Shown piece after piece: positions 1-8,463 of a stretch of DNA of 31,991 nucleotides; the first letter of the stretch is position 1, and each line of letters begins with the position of its first letter. The DNA lies in assembly GCA_017501865.1 (NCBI GenBank), contig JAFVWD010000090.1, positions 1 through 31,991 of the forward strand. The letters run 5' to 3'. Origin of the DNA: Clostridia bacterium (GTDB taxonomy: Bacteria; Bacillota; Clostridia; Oscillospirales; Acutalibacteraceae). The notes below the pieces were generated by a model. That model saw only the letters and a list, made by a program, of their open reading frames with translations, was not told the origin of the DNA and ran no database searches. Made by a program: the position numbers and the translations under genes.

Positions 1-63
1 AAGTAAAACACCTATTGTACTTTTACCTGCCGCGGGCATACCTATAAGCACTATATTTTTCAT
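1..63 (-). CDS. Shikimate kinase-like P-loop kinase, N-terminal fragment
   Basis: This is the first 21 codons of a minus-strand gene that runs off the left edge. The peptide begins MKNIVLIGMPAAGKSTIG, a hydrophobic beta strand followed by a Walker A loop (GMPAAGKS) right at the N-terminus. That layout is typical of shikimate kinase (AroK), which phosphorylates shikimate with ATP in the chorismate pathway. Only the P-loop is visible, so another small P-loop kinase is possible. The ATG is preceded on its own strand by AAGGTGAAGG, a good ribosome binding site, and a sigma-A type promoter lies further upstream. The gene is divergent from pflB. Confidence 0.65.
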   Translation of the reverse strand, partial: MKNIVLIGMPAAGKSTIGVLL

Positions 64-125
64 AACCTTCACCTTCTTTGTGCATAAAATTGAAAAATGC
101 ACAAATTTCCTGTCGTTTTTATTTG

Positions 126-154
126 ATTTTATCACTCTTTTTTAGAAAACTCAA
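126..154 (-). promoter_or_regulatory. Sigma-A promoter for the shikimate-kinase-like gene
   Basis: On the minus strand a TTGAGT -35 box (149-154) and a TAAAAT -10 box (126-131) are separated by exactly 17 bases. They sit about 60 bases upstream of the ATG at 63. It is a good match to the housekeeping promoter; no operator is evident. Confidence 0.6.
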
Positions 155-182
155 GAATGGGTTTTTATAACCTCAATATCTA

Positions 183-211
183 TTGACAAAAAATATTGAG
201 TGCTTTATAAT
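183..211 (+). promoter_or_regulatory. Consensus sigma-A promoter of pflB-pflA
   Basis: A perfect TTGACA (183-188) and a perfect TATAAT (206-211) are separated by 17 bases, so this should be a strong housekeeping promoter. Transcription would begin near 218, leaving a leader of about 140 nt before pflB. Confidence 0.9.
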
Positions 212-227
212 TTAGTTAATAAACCAA

Positions 228-313
228 AAATCAACCCTCGGTTTTGTGCAATTTTTACATAAACCAAAAAACATTTTGAGTAGAAATTTTTCACTTGAAA
301 TTTCGGTTGATTT
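228..313 (+). promoter_or_regulatory. Structured pflB leader, possible long-range stem
   Basis: The long untranslated leader of pflB contains AAATCAACC (228-236) and its exact reverse complement GGTTGATTT (305-313), enough for a 9-bp closing stem around an A/T-rich interior. The string AAACCAAAAA occurs twice (221 and 262). I recognise no known riboswitch. A role in mRNA stability or redox-linked control is only an inference. Confidence 0.3.
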
Positions 314-358
314 ATCCACATTTTGATTTGCGTTTTACGCAGTAAAGGAGAAAACAAA

Positions 359-2593
359 ATGAATTTTGAACAATGGAACGGCTTCGTTGACGGTGAATGG
401 CGTCATATTATTGACGTAAGAGACTTCATTCAGAGAAACTACACTCCTTACCACGGCGATTCTGAATTTTTAAAGGGTGCTACTGAAAGAACAAAGAATT
501 TAACTAAAAAATTCTATGACCTCTGTGAGGAAGAGAAAAAGGCCGGCGGCGTGCTTGATATTGATACTGAAAACGTATCCTCTCTTTGCAGTTATGCACC
601 CGGCTACCTTGATAAAGAAAACGAGCTTATAGTCGGTGTTCAGACAGATGCACCTTTAAAAAGAGGGGTTCATCCGTTCGGCGGTATAAGAATGGCAAGA
701 GATGCCTGTAAGGCTTATGGCTATGAGCTTTCTCAGAAGGTTGAGGATTATTTCAAATACAGAACTACCCACAATGACGGTGTTTTCAGAATTTACACCG
801 ATGAAATGCGTGCTGCCCGTCACTGTGCTCTTTTAACAGGTCTTCCTGATGCTTACGGTCGCGGAAGAATAATAGGCGACTACAGAAGAATTGCACTCTA
901 CGGTATAGATGCACTTATTGAAAAAAAGAAAGAGGATAAGCGCTTAATCGGCTTAGAAAATGCTTCTGCAGAATCTATGAATTTACTCGAAGAGCTGTAC
1001 AAGCAAATTGAGTTCTTAGGTCTTCTTAAAGAAATGGCAAAAATGTATGGCTTTGATATTTCAAAACCTGCTTCAAATGCAAAAGAAGCAATTCAATGGA
1101 CATATTTCGGTTACCTCGCTGCTAATAAAGAGCAGAACGGTGCTGCTATGTCATTCGGCAGAACAAGTACCTTCTTCGATATTTATATCGAAAGAGATAT
1201 TGCTGCAGGTGTTCTCACCGAGGAGCAGGCGCAGGAGCTTATTGATGATTTAGTTTTAAAGCTTCGTATGTGCCGTCACTTAAGAACCCCTGAATATAAT
1301 GAGCTTTTCGGCGGAGATCCTATGTGGATTACAGAAAGTGTCGGAGGTATGGGTGAGGATAACCGTACTCTCGTTACAAAAACATCTTTCCGTATGCTTA
1401 ACACTCTTCGCACTCTCGGCCCTGCTCCCGAACCGAACCTTACTGTTCTCTGGAGCTACCGTTTGCCTGACGGCTTCAAAAAATTCTGTGCAAAGCTTTC
1501 TATAGAAACAGATGCAATTCAATATGAAAATGACGATTTAATGAGAAACGATTACGGCGATGACTATGCTATTGCCTGCTGTGTTTCTGCAATGAAGGTC
1601 GGCAAGCAAATGCAGTTCTTCGGTGCAAGAACAAACCTTGCAAAGCTTTTACTTCTTACTCTTAACGGCGGTGTTGACAATGTTTTCGGCACCAAGGTCG
1701 GTCCTCAGATGGATGTTATGGATGATGATGTTCTCGACTTTAATACTGTTATGGAAAGATTCAGAATTTACCTTTCATGGCTTTGCAGACTTTACGTCAA
1801 TACAATGAATACAATTCACTTTATGCATGACAAGTATGCATATGAAAGAACCCAGCTTGCACTTCATAATACCGATGTTGAACGTCTTATGGCTTTCGGT
1901 GTTGCAGGTCTTTCAGTTATTGCCGACTCACTTTCTGCAATTAAATATGCACGTGTTACTCCTATAAAGGATGAAGAAACAGGCCTTATTGTAGACTTTA
2001 AGGTTGAGGGTGATTTCCCTAAATTCGGTAATGATGATGAAAGAGTTGACCTGATTGCTCAGAACCTTATACGCGATACTATTACTGAGCTCAGAAAAAC
2101 TCCGACTTACAGAAATGCTATTCATACACTTTCTGTTCTTACCATTACTTCTAATGTTGTTTACGGTAAGAAAACAGGTGCTACTCCTGACGGCAGAAAA
2201 AAGGGTGAACCATTTGCTCCGGGTGCTAACCCGATGCATAACCGCGAAACGAACGGTGCGCTTGCTTCACTTAACTCTGTTGCAAAGCTTTCTTATTGCG
2301 ATGCGCGTGACGGTATTTCGAACACCTTCTCTATTGTTCCTGAGGCTCTCGGTAATAATATGGATGACAGAGTCGAAAACCTCGTAAGCATTCTTAACGG
2401 TTACTTCCTTAATAATGCCCACCACATAAATGTAAACGTTTTAAACAGAGAAACTCTCCTTAAGGCATATGAGCATCCGGAAGATTACCCGAACCTTACT
2501 ATACGTGTTTCAGGTTACGCGGTTAACTTCTGCAAGCTTTCTAAAGAACAGCAAAAAGAGGTTATTATGAGAACCTTCCACGAAGCAGTATAA
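359..2593 (+). CDS. pflB: Pyruvate formate-lyase (formate C-acetyltransferase)
   Basis: Glycyl-radical enzyme that converts pyruvate and CoA to acetyl-CoA and formate in the cytoplasm during fermentation. The 744-residue length suits the family. The catalytic cysteine pair is visible at residues 407-408 (YAIACCVSAM), and the radical glycine lies at 719 in RVSGYAV near the C-terminus. I chose the ATG at 359 rather than an in-frame start at 323 because AAAGGAG sits just upstream of 359 and the extra 12 residues look like read-through of the leader. The activating enzyme gene follows after 2 nt, so the two form an operon under the promoter at 183-211. Function is confident because both catalytic elements are intact. 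Confidence 0.97.
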   Translation: MNFEQWNGFVDGEWRHIIDVRDFIQRNYTPYHGDSEFLKGATERTKNLTKKFYDLCEEEKKAGGVLDIDTENVSSLCSYAPGYLDKENELIVGVQTDAPLKRGVHPFGGIRMARDACKAYGYELSQKVEDYFKYRTTHNDGVFRIYTDEMRAARHCALLTGLPDAYGRGRIIGDYRRIALYGIDALIEKKKEDKRLIGLENASAESMNLLEELYKQIEFLGLLKEMAKMYGFDISKPASNAKEAIQWTYFGYLAANKEQNGAAMSFGRTSTFFDIYIERDIAAGVLTEEQAQELIDDLVLKLRMCRHLRTPEYNELFGGDPMWITESVGGMGEDNRTLVTKTSFRMLNTLRTLGPAPEPNLTVLWSYRLPDGFKKFCAKLSIETDAIQYENDDLMRNDYGDDYAIACCVSAMKVGKQMQFFGARTNLAKLLLLTLNGGVDNVFGTKVGPQMDVMDDDVLDFNTVMERFRIYLSWLCRLYVNTMNTIHFMHDKYAYERTQLALHNTDVERLMAFGVAGLSVIADSLSAIKYARVTPIKDEETGLIVDFKVEGDFPKFGNDDERVDLIAQNLIRDTITELRKTPTYRNAIHTLSVLTITSNVVYGKKTGATPDGRKKGEPFAPGANPMHNRETNGALASLNSVAKLSYCDARDGISNTFSIVPEALGNNMDDRVENLVSILNGYFLNNAHHINVNVLNRETLLKAYEHPEDYPNLTIRVSGYAVNFCKLSKEQQKEVIMRTFHEAV

Positions 2594-2595
2594 TT

Positions 2596-3294
2596 ATGAC
2601 AGGTAAAATTCATTCTTTTCAAAGTCTTGGTACTGCCGACGGACCCGGTGTCCGCTCAGTTGTATTTTTACAAGGATGTCCCTTAAGATGTGCTTGTTGT
2701 CATAATCCTGACACATGGGATTTCAACGGCGGAGAAAATGTCTCTGCCGATGAGATATTCAGAAAAATCAAGCGATTCAAGAACTATTTCGGTAAGGAGG
2801 GCGGTGTAACCGTTTCAGGCGGTGAGCCCCTCTTACAGCCCGAATTTATAATAGAGCTTTTTACACTTTGTAAAACAGACGGTATAAGTACAGCTGTTGA
2901 TACCTCAGGCTGTGTTCTGAACGAAAAGGTAAAAGAGGTTTTAAAGCTTACAGATGTTGTTTTGCTTGATTATAAATATGTTACCGATGAGCTTTATAAA
3001 GAAAATGTCGGTTGTGAAAAAGCTCACGTAGATAAATTTTTAGAATACCTTAATTCTCAGAATACAGATACCTGGATAAGACAAGTTATTATAAAAGACC
3101 TTAATAACAATGCTGATTCTGTAAAAGCACTCAAGGAATTAAAGAAAAAATATAACTGCATAAAAAAAATAGAGCTTTTACCATTCAGAAAGCTCTGCAT
3201 TGAAAAATATAAAAACCTCAACATTCCTTTTCCGCTTGCCGAAACAGAGGAAACAAGCAAGGCGGAAATTGAAAACCTTGAAAAATTCTTATAA
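2596..3294 (+). CDS. pflA: Pyruvate formate-lyase activating enzyme (radical SAM)
   Basis: Radical SAM enzyme that installs the glycyl radical on PflB using S-adenosylmethionine and a [4Fe-4S] cluster. The cluster motif CX3CX2C is at residues 28, 32 and 35 (GCPLRCACCHNPDTW), with an extra cysteine at 34. The GGE-type SAM-binding motif follows in VSGGEPLLQP around residue 73. At 232 residues it is near the usual length of about 245. The start lies 2 nt after the pflB stop and has no clear Shine-Dalgarno of its own, so translation is probably coupled. A strong terminator follows directly. Confidence 0.96.
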   Translation: MTGKIHSFQSLGTADGPGVRSVVFLQGCPLRCACCHNPDTWDFNGGENVSADEIFRKIKRFKNYFGKEGGVTVSGGEPLLQPEFIIELFTLCKTDGISTAVDTSGCVLNEKVKEVLKLTDVVLLDYKYVTDELYKENVGCEKAHVDKFLEYLNSQNTDTWIRQVIIKDLNNNADSVKALKELKKKYNCIKKIELLPFRKLCIEKYKNLNIPFPLAETEETSKAEIENLEKFL

Positions 3295-3299
3295 AAATT

Positions 3300-3345
3300 A
3301 CTCAGGTGCATACCAAATAATATGCACCTGAGTTTTCTTTTTGTT
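3300..3345 (+). terminator. Intrinsic terminator of pflB-pflA
   Basis: A perfect 13-bp stem (3300-3312 with 3321-3333) encloses an 8-nt loop and is followed by a T-rich tract. It begins six bases after the pflA stop codon. Confidence 0.95.
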
Positions 3346-3368
3346 GTTTTGTTTTCTATTCTTACAAG

Positions 3369-3471
3369 ATGATTCAAATTTAATTTTAAATGCAAAAGCC
3401 TTTTCTTTACTTTAAAGACATACAAAGATATGTCCGAGTAAATAAAAGGCTCTTTTGCTAAAATTATTTTG
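3369..3471. repeat. Palindromic repeat unit, copy 1
   Basis: First of two related ~105-nt units. The outer arms (CAAATTTAATTTTA and, inverted, CAAAATAATTTTAG) resemble terminal inverted repeats. The interior folds into a long imperfect hairpin with the tip GACATA-caaaga-TATGTC (3417-3434) and TTTACT/AGTAAA below it. Copy 2 has different bases at the same helix positions but keeps the pairing. No ORF lies inside. It could be a miniature inverted-repeat element, a REP-like repeat or a structured RNA. Confidence 0.75.
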
Positions 3472-3482
3472 TTTTCTGATAT

Positions 3483-3589
3483 ATGATTCAAATTTAATTT
3501 TAGATGAAGAAGCCTTTTTCTTTACCCCGAAGGCGTACAAAGGTACGTCGAGCGGGTAAAAAAATGGCTTATTCGCTAAAATTATTTTG
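3483..3589. repeat. Palindromic repeat unit, copy 2
   Basis: Second unit in the same orientation as copy 1, starting 114 bases later. Tip GGCGTAC-aaag-GTACGTC (3532-3549), then TTTACCC/GGGTAAA below. The first ~20 and last 15 bases are nearly identical to copy 1, and the middle differs mostly in ways that preserve pairing. Its right end overlaps the last codons and stop of the minus-strand PHP gene, so the repeat supplies the end of that reading frame. It may also act as a terminator for that gene. Confidence 0.75.
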
Positions 3590-4505
3590 AAGCATTTATT
3601 GCCTCTTGTAATTTTTCATTAGCCCTCGCCTGCGCAGCTTTTCTTTGCGCCTTTTTTTGGCGGGATTTGTAGGTCATAAGGTCACTTACGCAATCGTCGG
3701 GCAAATCGCAGTCACCGACAGAAAGAATATGCTTGTTGTAGAGACCTTTAAAGTTTGAACCACCTGTTGTGAGTAATTTGTGTGCCTTTGCGTACTTTAT
3801 AAGCTCCGCTTTTTGCTCTGCAGTCATATTTGGTGTGTAAACCTCTATGCCGTCAAGACCTGCCTCTACGAGCTTGTCCAGCAAATCAGGATTTTTTGAG
3901 CGATACGGATGAGTGAGAACAGCTATACCGCCTGCATCGTGAATTGCCTGAAGAACATCAAAAACGTCTTCATACTGAGGTGAATGATTTACAGACTTTT
4001 CACCATCGGGGCTGAAAAGCTCATCGTAAAGATCGCTGTAAATTTTATCTGCGAATCCCATTTCAATGAGTGCCTGCATTATGTGAACCTTATAAACGTT
4101 AGTTGAACCTGAAGCACATTTTGTAATGAATTCAGGTGTAACGGGATAACGTTGAGCCACCTTGAGCATCATAAAATGAGAAGATCTTTTTCTTAATTGT
4201 GAGTTTCTGCTGCAAAGACCTTCAAGTCTGTCAGGAAAATCAGGTAAATAACACATTAAGTGAATTTCTTGATTATTTGTTTTGTCTGTAGCCGAAAGCT
4301 CGACTCCCGGTACTACATTTACTCCCATTCTGTCTCCTATAATTTTCCCCCTGACAGTGCCTGCCAAACAATCGAGATCTGTAATGGCAATTGTTGAAAT
4401 ATTGCGTTTTTTAGCAAGTAATATAAGATCTTCAATTCCGAGTGAGCCATTAGAGAGTCTTGTATGGCAATGTAAATCCGCTGACAAAATAATCCATCCT
4501 TTCAT
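3582..4505 (-). CDS. PHP-domain protein with substituted metal ligands
   Basis: A 307-residue cytoplasmic protein of the PHP phosphoesterase family, closest in layout to the YciV/RNase AM (nucleoside 3',5'-bisphosphate phosphatase) type. Motif I is DLHCHTRLSNG (10-20), motif II ITDLDCLAG (41-49), then PGVELS (66-71), H82, H141, and LTHPY (197-201). Several expected ligands are changed: SDG is SNG (N19), TDHD is TDLD (L44), and the final GSDFHG is GSNFKG (N251, K253). H12, H14, E69, H82, H141 and H199 remain. It may therefore bind fewer metals, have altered chemistry, or be non-catalytic. The start has only a weak ribosome binding site. The C-terminus is basic and Ala-rich, and the last codons lie inside palindromic repeat copy 2. 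Confidence 0.85.
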   Translation of the reverse strand: MKGWIILSADLHCHTRLSNGSLGIEDLILLAKKRNISTIAITDLDCLAGTVRGKIIGDRMGVNVVPGVELSATDKTNNQEIHLMCYLPDFPDRLEGLCSRNSQLRKRSSHFMMLKVAQRYPVTPEFITKCASGSTNVYKVHIMQALIEMGFADKIYSDLYDELFSPDGEKSVNHSPQYEDVFDVLQAIHDAGGIAVLTHPYRSKNPDLLDKLVEAGLDGIEVYTPNMTAEQKAELIKYAKAHKLLTTGGSNFKGLYNKHILSVGDCDLPDDCVSDLMTYKSRQKKAQRKAAQARANEKLQEAINASK

Positions 4506-4806
4506 AAACCTGTAAGGTAACTGTCACCTTGTACAAAATTTTAATAAAAATATAACTAATTTAACGGAGAAATGAGACTTTTTTAGAAAAAAAGCACACA
4601 ACCCCCTAATATATGATAGTGTATATATTTTATAACATTTTTTTAAAAATTTCAAGAGGTTTCTTTTTCTTTTTTCTTAAAAAGACTTTTTTTGGATTAA
4701 ATTAATGGTAATATAGTCGGCTATAATAATTCCTTTCACACTAAATTGATTTTTTCTGTTTTTTATGGTAAATTAACTTATATAATCCTGAAACCGAGGT
4801 ATTTTT
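4506..4806. other. Intergenic region between PHP gene and mnmA
   Basis: About 300 bases of AT-rich DNA between divergent genes. No ORF, RNA gene or clear repeat is seen. TATAAT strings at 4722-4727 and 4781-4786 are possible -10 boxes for mnmA, but neither has a convincing -35 at 16-18 bases. The second would leave a leader of only about 15 nt. Confidence 0.4.
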
Positions 4807-5838
4807 ATGTCAAAAGTTTGTTATGTTGCTTTAAGCGGTGGTGTTGATTCTGCCGCGGCAGCACTCGTTTTAAAAAAACAGGGGTATGAGGTCAGAGGTG
4901 TTACTCTCCGATTAAAGCCCGACAATTCAGCAGATAAAGATATTGCCGATGCTAAAGCTGTTGCAGACTGTCTTGGCATTTCTTTTACCGTTCTTGACAG
5001 ACGCGAAGAGTTCAAAAGAATAACCGACTATTTCTGCAATGAATATTTAAAGGGCAGAACCCCAAACCCGTGTGTGGTATGTAACCCTACTATTAAATTC
5101 GGTGAGTTGGTAAAATACGCAAAGGAAAACGGTGCAGAATTTCTTGCGACAGGCCACTATGCCGATATTCTGAAAGACGAAAACGGAATTTTTTATATAA
5201 AAAAAGCTCCGTCAAGGAAAGACCAGAGCTACTTTTTATGCAAGCTTAATCAGGAAATATTATCCTTTGTACGATTCCCGCTTTCTGCCTATACTAAAGA
5301 AGAGGTTCGTGAGCTCGCACAACAGGCAGGGCTCAATGTCGCGGAAAAAAAGGACAGCCAGGAGGTTTGTTTTATTCCTGATGATGACTACATTTCTTTT
5401 ATAGAAAAAGAGAAAAGTCCGAAAGAAAATTTCGGAAGCTTCATTTCTTCAGATGGCGATATTTTAGGTGAGCACAAGGGCATATATAAATACACCATAG
5501 GTCAGAGAAAAGGACTCGGCGCATTTGGAAAGCCTATGTATGTTTTAAAGCTTGACGCAATAAATAATACTGTCACCGTCGGTGATAACAACGAGCTTTT
5601 TAAAGAGGAAATTGTTTGCGAGGATGTTTCATTTGTTTCGGGAACTATTCCTGAAGGCACACTTTTCTGTGATGTGAAAATCCGGTGTGCTGCAAAGCCT
5701 GCTCCTGCAACATTAACAATGGTAAAACCTTCCTCGTGCGTTATTAAATTTTCTGAACCTCAACGTGCGGCAGCCGCAGGTCAAACTGCCGCTATATATA
5801 ACGGAGATATACTCCTTGGTGGCGGAACAATAATATAA
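4807..5838 (+). CDS. mnmA: tRNA-specific 2-thiouridylase MnmA
   Basis: Adds sulfur at C2 of wobble uridine 34 in tRNA-Lys, -Glu and -Gln, using ATP to adenylate the base and a cysteine persulfide as donor. The PP-loop SGGVDS is at residues 10-15. The catalytic cysteine is C89 in GRTPNPCVVCN and the second is C188 in DSQEVCFIPDDDY. YTIGQRKGLG marks the central domain. The 343-residue length is slightly short for the family (about 355-370) but all landmarks are present. CNPTIKFG replaces the usual CNxxIKFG with a proline after Asn. Start ATG follows CCGAGG. mnmG, which modifies position 5 of the same uridine, lies about 8 kb downstream. Confidence 0.96.
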   Translation: MSKVCYVALSGGVDSAAAALVLKKQGYEVRGVTLRLKPDNSADKDIADAKAVADCLGISFTVLDRREEFKRITDYFCNEYLKGRTPNPCVVCNPTIKFGELVKYAKENGAEFLATGHYADILKDENGIFYIKKAPSRKDQSYFLCKLNQEILSFVRFPLSAYTKEEVRELAQQAGLNVAEKKDSQEVCFIPDDDYISFIEKEKSPKENFGSFISSDGDILGEHKGIYKYTIGQRKGLGAFGKPMYVLKLDAINNTVTVGDNNELFKEEIVCEDVSFVSGTIPEGTLFCDVKIRCAAKPAPATLTMVKPSSCVIKFSEPQRAAAAGQTAAIYNGDILLGGGTII

Positions 5839-5868
5839 ATACTAAACCCTGTAAAAAACAGGATATAA

Positions 5869-5916
5869 CAAGGGTTCTGTAGGCTTGTTAAGCCCACAGA
5901 ACCCTTGATGCTTATA
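5869..5916. terminator. Bidirectional terminator between mnmA and LRR gene
   Basis: A 12-bp stem (5869-5880 with 5896-5907; arms beginning CAAGGGTTCTGT) carries an inner GGCTT/AAGCC helix. It is followed on the plus strand by ATATTTTTTAC and on the minus strand by a T-rich stretch after a short spacer. It sits between two convergent genes. The arm sequence AAGGGTTC recurs in a hairpin at 24512-24548. Confidence 0.8.
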
Positions 5917-5949
5917 TTTTTTACTTTCTGCGTTTTTTACAGTCCCGCT

Positions 5950-8463
5950 TTATTTTTTAATGCTTTTACTTGCAGTGTAGCTGCTTGAGTTTTTTGCATT
6001 GAAGGCACGAACCGTGTACTTATATATCTTGCCTTTTTTTGCAGTCTTATCTGTGTATGCAAATGTTTTACTGCTGACATCGGAAAGAATACTCCATCCT
6101 GTCCATTTGCCGTTTACATATTCATTTCTGTAAACTCTGTAATTTTTAGTTCCTGCAACCTTGTTCCAGGTTACTTTAATACCGCTTGAAGCTTTTGTAA
6201 CTGTTACTGTAGGATTCAGCAAACGAATTACATTTGATGAAGCCTTGTAGCTGCTCTTTTTATCACCGTAAACAGCACGAACAGTATATCTGTAATATGT
6301 CCCTGCTTTTGCCTTTTTATCTACCCAGGCAGTTTTGTCAGCTTTTGCTGTACCACGGTTAGTCCAACCCGACCATTTTTTTGTCTTTGCATTGTAGGTT
6401 GAAGAGTAAACCGTATAGCCTGTTGCATTTTTGACTGTACTCCAGGTAACTTTTATACCATTGCTTACATTCTTTGCAGTTACCACGGGGGTTACATCAT
6501 ATTTCATACCCTTGGTAGCCTTGTACGGACCGTAATAGTCATAATTAACCGCACGAACTGTATAGCTGTAATAATTACCTATCACAACACCCGCATCTTT
6601 TAAAGTGGTTGCCTGAATGTTCGAGCCGTATTTCATCCAACCCGACCATTTTTTGGTTTTAGTGTTGTAGGTCCTTCTGTAAATTGCATATTTTTTTGCG
6701 TTTTCAATTTTATTCCAGCTTACAATTATTCCATCGGGGGTAATTTTTGTTTTTACTATAGGCATTTCTAAAGTGAATTTTTCTGTTTCGACAAAAGTGA
6801 ATCCATTTTCTACAGCATACTGTTCAGCACTACTGCCACTTACACCATATATTACAAAGTCCTCGACCTTTTCATATCCATTTATAGGATTTTTGATATA
6901 ACCAACGGATTTTTCGCCTATATTTATTACTGACGATGGAATAGTTACCGCTTTTAAGCTTTTACAATTTATAAAAGCTTTGTCGGCTATTGCTTCGGTT
7001 CCGTTTTTAACCATATAATGACCGCTTATATTATCATTTTCTGCACTGATGAGGTATTTGCTTATATAGATTGCGTGTGCACCCTTGGCTAATGCAGATT
7101 TACTGTAAGATGTATTATTAAACGCAGTTTTCTGTATGTGCTTTGCATTACTGTCGATTGAAACCGTAGTAAGGTTACTGCCGTCAAATGCGTAGTCACC
7201 TACATAAACAACATTCGCACCAATTCTGACATTATCAAGATATTGACAACCGCTGAATGCGTATTTCTCAATTCTGATTTTTGAATTCTCGTCAATTTCG
7301 AGTTCTTTGAGATAGCTTCTTGTAAATGCATGTTCTCCTATTACATCTACATTCTCGTGTATAACAATCCTGTTTAAGCTTTTAACTTCAAGAAAAGCAG
7401 AATCACCTATTGCTGTAACTGTTTCAGGTACTTCATATGTTCTTACCTCTTTGCCTAAAGGATACAATAATAATTTTGTCTCATCCTTGTTAAAAAGAAT
7501 ATTATCCTTTGCAGAAAAAACTGTATTTTCAGGTGATACCGTTAATTCCTTAAGCTCTTCACAATATCTGAAAACAGATGAACCTAATTCTTTAACACCT
7601 GCTGAAATTTCAAAGCTTTTAAGGCTCACGCAATTGTTGAACGCACTGTCACCGATAACCTCAACACCTTCGCCCAACTCAATGCTTTCAATTTTTTTAC
7701 AACTCTCAAAGGCATAGCTTCCTATTTCCTTCAAGCTACGGTTAAATGTGATTTTTTCTAATTTACGACACTCCTGAAATGCCGCTCTATCTATTTTTTC
7801 AAGATTTTGCGGCAGCTCTAATTCTTTAAGTCCGCTGTTGCAAAATGCATTACTGCCAATATTCTTTAAACTGTCAGACAAATCTATTTCTTCAAGATTA
7901 GCACAATACGCAAAAGCAAAGCTACCTATTTCAGTAACTGCATCAGACATTACGACCTCTTTAAGGGGCACACTGTAAAATGCATTACTGCTTATTTCTG
8001 TTACACTTTCAGGAATAGTAAAGCTTTCACCTTTTTTGCCTTCCGGATATTTCCTTATTTCTGTACCATCCTTACTGAATAACACACCATCTATTGCAGT
8101 GAGATGCTGATTTTCTTCTGATACGGTTATCTCCTCTAAGGCTATACAATTCTGAACACTGCACCAACTGACGTTCTTACCTAAATTCAATTTTTTGAGG
8201 GTATCGCATATATCACTATCATAATCCTCATCCGACTGCCAATGAAAAGCACCTGTTACAGGTAAGCTGTTATATTCATCGGGCACGGTTATTTCTGATG
8301 CTGAGGTATTATACCAATATGCCACATATGAATTCTCATTCTCACTTAAAACAAAGTTCAGCACATCATCTTCGAGGGCATAACCCTCTAAAATCATACC
8401 GGGTGAAAAAATGCCCGATATTATAAACAGTAAAAGTACACTTAAAGAAATAATTCTTTTCAT
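5950..8463 (-). CDS. Secreted BspA-type leucine-rich-repeat protein with three Fn3 domains
   Basis: An 837-residue exported protein. The N-terminus is a signal peptide (KR, then a hydrophobic core, ending near residue 29 at GYA). From about 45 to 505 it is built from LRR_5/BspA repeats with the pattern 'xIGxxAFxxCxxLxxIxLPxxVxxI' in variants such as IGSYAFESCKKIESIEL. From about 560 to the end come three fibronectin type III-like domains, each with a KW(S/T)GW motif and an (Y/R)YTVRA strand. No LPXTG sorting signal or C-terminal membrane helix is seen, so it is secreted or held non-covalently. Such proteins usually bind surfaces or other cells. Its start overlaps the upstream anti-sigma gene stop (TAATG), so it belongs to the ECF sigma operon and is probably its output or sensor partner. 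Confidence 0.88.
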   Translation of the reverse strand: MKRIISLSVLLLFIISGIFSPGMILEGYALEDDVLNFVLSENENSYVAYWYNTSASEITVPDEYNSLPVTGAFHWQSDEDYDSDICDTLKKLNLGKNVSWCSVQNCIALEEITVSEENQHLTAIDGVLFSKDGTEIRKYPEGKKGESFTIPESVTEISSNAFYSVPLKEVVMSDAVTEIGSFAFAYCANLEEIDLSDSLKNIGSNAFCNSGLKELELPQNLEKIDRAAFQECRKLEKITFNRSLKEIGSYAFESCKKIESIELGEGVEVIGDSAFNNCVSLKSFEISAGVKELGSSVFRYCEELKELTVSPENTVFSAKDNILFNKDETKLLLYPLGKEVRTYEVPETVTAIGDSAFLEVKSLNRIVIHENVDVIGEHAFTRSYLKELEIDENSKIRIEKYAFSGCQYLDNVRIGANVVYVGDYAFDGSNLTTVSIDSNAKHIQKTAFNNTSYSKSALAKGAHAIYISKYLISAENDNISGHYMVKNGTEAIADKAFINCKSLKAVTIPSSVINIGEKSVGYIKNPINGYEKVEDFVIYGVSGSSAEQYAVENGFTFVETEKFTLEMPIVKTKITPDGIIVSWNKIENAKKYAIYRRTYNTKTKKWSGWMKYGSNIQATTLKDAGVVIGNYYSYTVRAVNYDYYGPYKATKGMKYDVTPVVTAKNVSNGIKVTWSTVKNATGYTVYSSTYNAKTKKWSGWTNRGTAKADKTAWVDKKAKAGTYYRYTVRAVYGDKKSSYKASSNVIRLLNPTVTVTKASSGIKVTWNKVAGTKNYRVYRNEYVNGKWTGWSILSDVSSKTFAYTDKTAKKGKIYKYTVRAFNAKNSSSYTASKSIKK

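Noticed and set aside
1928..2387. Open frames of about 100 codons on both strands inside pflB
   Set aside because: They are shadows of the strongly conserved pflB reading frame.
3057..3491. 144-codon minus-strand frame
   Set aside because: It spans the antisense of pflA, the terminator hairpin and repeat copy 1; it has no credible start and is explained by those features.
4690..4790. Consensus-like -10 boxes before mnmA
   Set aside because: No -35 at acceptable spacing; mentioned only as candidates in the intergenic entry.
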